A DNA stretch of 10,802 bases from an uncultured Clostridium sp. (GTDB lineage: Bacteria; Bacillota; Clostridia; Lachnospirales; Lachnospiraceae): NCBI GenBank assembly GCA_958349075.1, contig CATWBR010000120.1:1-10802 (forward strand), read 5' to 3'. Positions 6,983 through 10,802 of the stretch are shown in pieces; the first letter of the stretch is position 1, and each line of letters opens with the position of its first letter. A model generated the notes under the pieces. It made no database searches and was not told where the DNA came from. It was given only the letters and a program-made list of their open reading frames with translations. Position numbers and translations under genes: made by a program.

Positions 6983-6988
6983 GAGAGA

Positions 6989-7009
6989 CTTGAGGGACAA
7001 ACCCTTAAG
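6989..7009 (+). other. Small hairpin between the phosphodiesterase gene and dctP
   Basis: CTTGAGGG (6989-6996) pairs with CCCTTAAG (7002-7009), with one G-U, around ACAAA. It ends five bases before the dctP ribosome binding site (7014-7020). No T-run follows, so it is not a terminator. It could protect or process the downstream message. Confidence 0.4.
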
Positions 7010-7027
7010 ATATAAGGAGGAAGAAAA

Positions 7028-8107
7028 ATGAAGAAAATGAAGAAAGTACTGAGCCTGACATTAGCGGCAGCGCTGTGCGTATCGTTAGCAGGCTGCGGCT
7101 CCAAGAAACCGGCGGAGACACAGGCGCCGAAGGCAGAAGGCCAGGCAGCGGAAGGCAGCCAGGAGGCAGCAGCTCCGGCAGACGATTATCACCTGGTATT
7201 AAAACTGAGCCATGTATTTGCACCGGAAGAGCAGTTGACCAAGACGATGGATTCCATCGCGGCAAGCATTCTTGAGAAGACGAACGGAGCGATCGAGATC
7301 CAGACTTATCCTCAGGGCCAGCTTGCAACCTACAAAGACGGCGTTGAGCAGGTAGTCCGCGGCGCAGATTTCATCTCCGTAGAGGATCCGTCCTACTTAG
7401 GCGACTATGTTCCTGATTTCAACATCCTGGCAGGACCGATGTTAGTTACTTCCTATGATGAGTACGAATACCTTCTCGGTACGCCGGAAGTACAGGATAT
7501 GTTCAAGAGAGCAGAGGAAAAAGGAATTAAGATTCTCTCCCTTGACTACATCTTTGGTTTCAGAAGCCTTATGACCAACAAAGTTATCACAAAACCGGGA
7601 GACTTAAAGGGTATGAAGATCCGTACACCAGGCAGCCAGTTATATGTTGATACCTTAAACCACATGGGCGCAACGGCAACACCACTTGCTTTCTCCGAGA
7701 CAATCTCCGCTGTTCAGCAGGGCGTTGTAGACGGACTGGAAGGAACAATTGACGCTTACGCAACAAACGGCAGTGCCGAAGTTGCCAAGAACATGGCTCT
7801 CACAAAACATCTCTTAGGCGTTTGCGGCGCATACATCAGCGTAGACGTATGGAACAAGATTCCGGCAGAGTACCAGACAATTATCCAGGATGAGTTCACA
7901 AAGGGCGCTGAGACAATGGTTAAGAACATCTCCGAAGGCGAAGAAGCTACAAAACAGAAACTGGAGACAGAGATGGGAATTTCCTTCAACGAAGTCGACA
8001 GTGCGGCATTTGCAGAAGCAGTAGCGCCTATCTATGAGAACATGAAAGACGTTACTCCGGGCCTCTATGAGAAATTCAGAGAATCAATTGCAAATATGCC
8101 AAAATAA
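7028..8107 (+). CDS. dctP: TRAP transporter solute-binding lipoprotein DctP
   Basis: The extracytoplasmic substrate-binding protein of a TRAP transporter, anchored as a lipoprotein on the outer face of the membrane. A lysine-rich start and hydrophobic stretch lead to lipobox L20-A-G-C23, followed by an Ala/Glu/Gln/Pro-rich linker to about residue 50. The DctP fold follows, with FGFRSLMTN (R179) and KIRTPGS; R199 corresponds to the conserved arginine that typically salt-bridges a substrate carboxylate. The AVQQGVVDGLEGT stretch is also typical. Length 359 is normal for a lipoprotein DctP. AAGGAGG (7014-7020) precedes the ATG. R199 predicts an organic acid ligand, while the upstream phosphodiesterase raises the possibility of a phosphorylated or glycerol-derived one; the ligand remains unknown. 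Confidence 0.93.
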   Translation: MKKMKKVLSLTLAAALCVSLAGCGSKKPAETQAPKAEGQAAEGSQEAAAPADDYHLVLKLSHVFAPEEQLTKTMDSIAASILEKTNGAIEIQTYPQGQLATYKDGVEQVVRGADFISVEDPSYLGDYVPDFNILAGPMLVTSYDEYEYLLGTPEVQDMFKRAEEKGIKILSLDYIFGFRSLMTNKVITKPGDLKGMKIRTPGSQLYVDTLNHMGATATPLAFSETISAVQQGVVDGLEGTIDAYATNGSAEVAKNMALTKHLLGVCGAYISVDVWNKIPAEYQTIIQDEFTKGAETMVKNISEGEEATKQKLETEMGISFNEVDSAAFAEAVAPIYENMKDVTPGLYEKFRESIANMPK

Positions 8108-8119
8108 TGGAATAGCGCA

Positions 8120-8148
8120 GGGGAGGAGCCTGGCTCCTCCCCGTTTTT
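8120..8148 (+). terminator. Intrinsic terminator between dctP and dctQ
   Basis: GGGGAGGAGC (8120-8129) and GCTCCTCCCC (8133-8142) form a perfect 10-bp GC-rich hairpin with a three-base loop, followed by G and five T. It lies 12 bases after the dctP stop. With no promoter visible before dctQ, partial termination would give more binding protein than membrane subunits, which is common for solute-binding-protein operons. Confidence 0.88.
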
Positions 8149-8213
8149 GCTGATTGGTGAAGAAACGACCGCACAGCCTTCGTTTCATTGCCATCATCAT
8201 TTCCACACAGGAG

Positions 8214-8230
8214 CCCGCGTTCGGCGCGGG
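8214..8230 (+). other. GC-rich hairpin in the dctP-dctQ gap
   Basis: CCCGCG (8214-8219) pairs with CGCGGG (8225-8230) around TTCGG. It lacks a T-run and may stabilise the 5' end of a processed dctQ-dctM message. The rest of the gap (8149-8213) holds no promoter match or ORF that I can support. Confidence 0.45.
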
Positions 8231-8267
8231 AGGTGACGCGCGTTCCTGAAAAGAGAGGAAGAATGGT

Positions 8268-8768
8268 ATGAATAAGACAGTGAAGTTTCTGCTGGGACAT
8301 TTTGAAGAGATATTGGCCTCCATCTTTATTACGATTACAACATGTCTCGTCCTTGTAAACGTATTTTTACGTTATTTTATGAAGACCGGTCTGTACTGGA
8401 CCGAAGAAGTGACAACAAGCTGCTTTGTGTGGTGTGTTTTCCTGGGAGCGGCCGCCGGCTACAGAAGGGGAATGCACATTGGAGTTGACATTCTTGTCAA
8501 CAAATTACCGAATGTAATGAGGAATATTGTAAGGATATTGGTTGATCTGATTCTGCTTTTTACCAACGGATATCTTTTTTATCTGAGCGTAGTGTTTGTA
8601 CGCCTGTCTTATATAAAACCGACTGCGGTACTTGGGGTATCATCCGCATGGGTCAGCTCGGCGCTGATTGTCGGTTTCGCCCTGACCTCGGTTTATTCTG
8701 TGGGGCATTTAATGAATGACATCAAACAGATTATGAAAACAGGCACATTTGGAAAGGGGGAAGAGTAA
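8268..8768 (+). CDS. dctQ: TRAP transporter small permease DctQ
   Basis: A 166-residue membrane protein with four hydrophobic segments, the usual DctQ topology and size. Family landmarks are FLRY around R35, the Y-W44-T-E46-E47 motif entering the second segment, and the AAGYRRGMHIGVD loop. It forms the membrane complex with DctM and helps dock the binding protein. GAGAGG at 8253-8258 supports the ATG at 8268. An out-of-frame ATG at 8263 opens only ATG-GTA-TGA. The stop is immediately followed by the dctM start, so the two subunits are translationally coupled. Confidence 0.92.
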   Translation: MNKTVKFLLGHFEEILASIFITITTCLVLVNVFLRYFMKTGLYWTEEVTTSCFVWCVFLGAAAGYRRGMHIGVDILVNKLPNVMRNIVRILVDLILLFTNGYLFYLSVVFVRLSYIKPTAVLGVSSAWVSSALIVGFALTSVYSVGHLMNDIKQIMKTGTFGKGEE

Positions 8769-10052
8769 ATGGCATTTTTACCGGTTCTTATCGTATTTAT
8801 CCTGTACTTTTCAGGGATTCCGATCGCATATGCATTATTTGCATCTTCACTTTTCTACTTCGGTGTGCTGAATACCGGTTCACCGACTGACCTGATTTTA
8901 CAGAAGTTCATCACCAGCACACAGTCGTTCCCATTGCTTGCGATTCCCTTCTTCGTAATGGCAGGTTCCATTATGAACTATGCGGGAATCAGCACCAAGC
9001 TTATGAGCTTCGCGGATGTGCTGACAGGCCACCTTCCGGGAGGACTTGCCCAGGTTAACGTACTGCTCAGTATGCTGATGGGCGGCGTGTCCGGTTCCGC
9101 CAACGCCGATGCTGCCATGCAGTGTAAGATGCTGGTTCCGGAGATGGAGAAGAGGGGATACAGCAAGGGTTTCTCGGCCGCAATCACAGCGGCGTCCTCG
9201 GCCGTCACACCGGTTATTCCGCCGGGAATCAACCTGATTGTATATGCGTTGATTGCGGGCGTTTCTGTAGGCAAGATTTTCATGGCCGGTTATATGCCGG
9301 GTATCTTCATGGCTATCTGCCTGATGATTACGGTACATATCATTTCCAAGAAAAGACATTATGCCCCGAGCCGTGAAAAGAGGGCGTCGGGCAAAGAAAT
9401 CTGGCATCAGGCCATTGACTCCATCTGGGCGCTTCTGTTCCCGTTCGGAATCATCCTGGGACTTCGTATCGGTCTGTTCACACCGTCCGAGGCCGGAGCC
9501 GTTGCCGTTTTATACTGTATTATAATTGGTTCCCTGGTTTATAAGAATCTGCGTCCGGAGCACATTCCTGTTGTCCTCAGGGAGACAATCGAGGGAACCA
9601 GCACGGTTGTCCTGATTATTGTCGCTGCCAACGTATTCGGCTACTACATGAGCTGGGAGCGTATTCCGCAGATGCTGACAGGCCTGCTTCTCGGTATTAC
9701 ACAGAACAAGTATGTGATGCTGATGATTATTAACGTACTGCTGCTGTTCCTCGGCATGTTCCTGGAGGGCGGCGCAGCCCTGATCATCCTGGCTCCTCTG
9801 CTTGTGCCTGTTGTAAAAGGCCTTGGCGTGGATCTGGTGCACTTCGGTCTTGTCTGTATCGTCAATATTATGATTGGCGGACTGACGCCTCCGTTCGGCT
9901 CGATGATGTTCACCTGCTGTTCCATCACAGGATGTGAATTGACGACGTTTGTGAAGGAATGTATTCCGTTCATTATTGCCCTTCTTGTGGCTCTGCTGAT
10001 CGTTACCTATGTTCCGGTATTGACGATGTTTATTCCGAATCTGCTCTATTAA
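8769..10052 (+). CDS. dctM: TRAP transporter large permease DctM
   Basis: The 427-residue transport subunit, of standard length, with many hydrophobic segments and the inverted-repeat scaffold of the ion-transporter superfamily. It couples substrate uptake to an ion gradient, usually Na+. Diagnostic stretches are GGVSGSANADAAM and TPVIPPGINLIVY in the first half and GGLTPPFGSMMF near the C-terminus, corresponding to the paired substrate/Na+ hairpin regions. AAGGGGG (8754-8760) at the end of dctQ is its ribosome binding site and its ATG abuts the dctQ stop. No convincing intrinsic terminator follows before the structured element that begins about 70 bases downstream. Confidence 0.94.
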   Translation: MAFLPVLIVFILYFSGIPIAYALFASSLFYFGVLNTGSPTDLILQKFITSTQSFPLLAIPFFVMAGSIMNYAGISTKLMSFADVLTGHLPGGLAQVNVLLSMLMGGVSGSANADAAMQCKMLVPEMEKRGYSKGFSAAITAASSAVTPVIPPGINLIVYALIAGVSVGKIFMAGYMPGIFMAICLMITVHIISKKRHYAPSREKRASGKEIWHQAIDSIWALLFPFGIILGLRIGLFTPSEAGAVAVLYCIIIGSLVYKNLRPEHIPVVLRETIEGTSTVVLIIVAANVFGYYMSWERIPQMLTGLLLGITQNKYVMLMIINVLLLFLGMFLEGGAALIILAPLLVPVVKGLGVDLVHFGLVCIVNIMIGGLTPPFGSMMFTCCSITGCELTTFVKECIPFIIALLVALLIVTYVPVLTMFIPNLLY

Positions 10053-10075
10053 GTGAGGATTTAATTGAGGAAGGA

Positions 10076-10101
10076 GGACGCGGCCGGAACGGCCAATGTC
10101 C
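10076..10101 (+). other. Hairpin between dctM and structured element A
   Basis: GGCC (10082-10085) pairs with GGCC (10091-10094) around GGAAC. Flanking GGAC (10076-10079) pairs with GTCC (10098-10101), giving a two-part stem. There is no T-run, so it is a poor terminator. It could be the 5'-most part of the adjacent structured element or part of the dctM 3' end. Confidence 0.4.
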
Positions 10102-10123
10102 GGTGTGGGGAGGTTGGTTGAAT

Positions 10124-10413
10124 GAGTCTTCAGTCCCGGGGGATAGGTTGTCGTGAGGGGGAATCCGGCCAGAATGAATTACTACGGGAACCGCTCGCGC
10201 TCGTTGGAATGCACAGCAGTACTAGACTCGTTAAAAACCTCGTCAAGTACTGGTGGATTCCCAGGTTCCCTGCGCAACTCATTCTGCCTTCTTCCCCGGG
10301 GACGGGATCGATGGACTGAAGACTCCGGGGCAGGTTATCGCGCCGGACATCGGCCGTCCCGCCGCTGATTGTCTCCACCATCAAGTGGGGAAGGCACTTG
10401 TCGCTGCCACTAC
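10124..10413 (+). ncRNA. Large structured element, copy A (unidentified RNA or ORF-less mobile element)
   Basis: About 290 bases forming one long nested fold plus a 3' domain. The closing helix is a perfect 13 bp, 10124-10136 with 10313-10325. Nested inside are GGGGAA (10158-10163) with TTCCCC (10292-10297); GGCCAGAATGA (10167-10177) with TCATTCTGCC (10279-10288), with one bulge; GGGAACC (10186-10192) with GGTTCCC (10264-10270); GGAAT (10206-10210) with ATTCC (10257-10261); and CAGTACT (10217-10223) with AGTACTG (10246-10252). The 3' domain has a 7-bp hairpin (10372-10378 with 10385-10391, one G-U) and ends in the conserved CTTGTCGCTGCCAC (10397-10410). A diverged copy lies nearby in inverse orientation. 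Overlapping short ORFs are broken differently in each copy. The family is not identified; HEARO/omega-RNA is one candidate. Confidence 0.75.
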
Positions 10414-10579
10414 GTGTTTCCGATAAAAATAAACATTCCTCCAAATTAGAGGAAGGGAAAAGGCAAAGAGCAGCAATAGAAAATCAACCAATCTTAAATC
10501 AAAAAACATCATGAAAACATTGGTCTTCCGCTATTCTCAATCCACTCAGCTTCAATTGAAGCTCCAAATTCAGATGCGA
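10414..10579. other. AT-rich spacer between the two structured elements
   Basis: This stretch has no counterpart in either element and no supported ORF. It holds a hairpin 22 bases past the end of copy A (TTCCTC 10436-10441 with GAGGAA 10449-10454), an inverted repeat ACCAAT (10487-10492)/ATTGGT (10519-10524), and a palindrome at 10548-10563. None is followed by a convincing T-run. Confidence 0.5.
10548..10563. repeat. Perfect 16-bp palindrome
   Basis: AGCTTCAATTGAAGCT is a perfect palindrome ending 16 bases beyond the 3' end of structured copy B. As RNA or single-stranded DNA it could form a hairpin; as duplex DNA it could be a dimer binding site. Its function is unknown. Confidence 0.55.
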
Positions 10580-10802
10580 GTGGTGGCAGCGACAAGCGTC
10601 CTCCCCCTAGCATATGAGGAAACCCAGCGGGCCGCAGGCCAGGGTCCGGGCGACAACCTTCGCGGAGTCTTCAGTCCCGCCGATCTACTGCCCGGGGAAG
10701 GAGGCAGAATCAATTGCGCAGGGGACATTGGAGTCCGCCGGTGCTTGGCGAGGTTTCTCACGAGCTTAGCATCCGCTGTGCACTCCACCGAGTGCAAACG
10801 GT
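10580..10802 (-). ncRNA. Large structured element, copy B, cut by the window end
   Basis: Read on the minus strand, this aligns with copy A from about 10194 of A to its 3' end. Over A positions 10206-10300 I count about 76 of 95 alignment columns identical by hand. It shares GGACTGAAGACTCC (complement of 10664-10677), the CCTGCGCAA...ATTCTGCC segment, TTCCCCGGG, and the terminal CTTGTCGCTGCCAC. The helix matching A's 10217-10252 is CGG(A)TGCT/AGCACCG (10768-10775 with 10739-10745), with two pair-preserving changes. The GGAAT/ATTCC helix becomes GGAGT/ACTCC (10782-10786 with 10730-10734), a third. The 5' strands of the outer helices should lie just beyond 10802. Confidence 0.72.

Noticed and set aside
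10122..10319. Short ORF over copy A and a similar ORF (10570-10797, minus) over copy B
   Set aside because: The translated similarity follows from the nucleotide similarity. The frames stop at different places, no recognisable fold or good ribosome binding context was found, and substitutions preserve base pairs rather than codons.
10124..10802. Group II intron, CRISPR array or rRNA/tRNA cluster
   Set aside because: No reverse transcriptase frame, no recognisable domain V hairpin, no regularly spaced short direct repeats, and no tRNA or rRNA signature were seen.

Overview
The window looks like chromosome from a gut-type Clostridia, most likely Lachnospiraceae (Enterocloster, Hungatella or Lachnoclostridium-like). 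The reasons are strong AGGAGG-type ribosome binding sites, mixed GC content, SigA-type promoters, intrinsic terminators, and an anaerobic glycerol-3-phosphate (G3P) operon without a membrane anchor subunit. All nine recognisable protein genes are on the + strand.

Region 1 (1-5923) is a G3P operon. A near-consensus promoter (40-68) is followed by a leader containing a complete intrinsic terminator (100-156), so the operon appears to be controlled by attenuation. The genes are a GlpA-type FAD dehydrogenase with a C-terminal [2Fe-2S] domain (262-1698), an FAD/NAD oxidoreductase (1711-2976), a small cysteine-motif DUF1667-type protein (2976-3338), a HAD-IIA phosphatase (3389-4204) and a CPA2-type cation:proton antiporter with a very acidic, cysteine-containing tail (4232-5923).

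Region 2 (5924-10052) starts with a 321-base gap that repeats the same logic: a promoter overlapping a 7-7-7 palindrome (6018-6038), a leader and a second intrinsic terminator (6076-6139). It is followed by a cytoplasmic glycerophosphodiester phosphodiesterase (6245-6982) and a complete TRAP transporter, dctP-dctQ-dctM (7028-10052). A strong terminator hairpin lies between dctP and dctQ. Together the genes suggest uptake of an organic anion, release of G3P from glycerophosphodiesters, oxidation of G3P to dihydroxyacetone phosphate, and a phosphatase able to drain a phosphorylated metabolite. The two leaders suggest a shared signal, and GlpP-like G3P-dependent antitermination is the obvious candidate.

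Region 3 (10053-10802) has no convincing protein gene. It holds two diverged copies of a highly structured element in tail-to-tail inverted orientation: copy A on + (10124-10413) and copy B on - (10580-10802, cut by the window end). Copy A folds into a long nested stem closed by a perfect 13-bp long-range helix. Differences between the copies preserve base pairs in at least two helices, so this looks like a large structured non-coding RNA or an ORF-less mobile RNA element. This is the most interesting part of the window. A HEARO/omega-RNA (IscB/IsrB-type) identity is one hypothesis, but it cannot be proven from this sequence alone.
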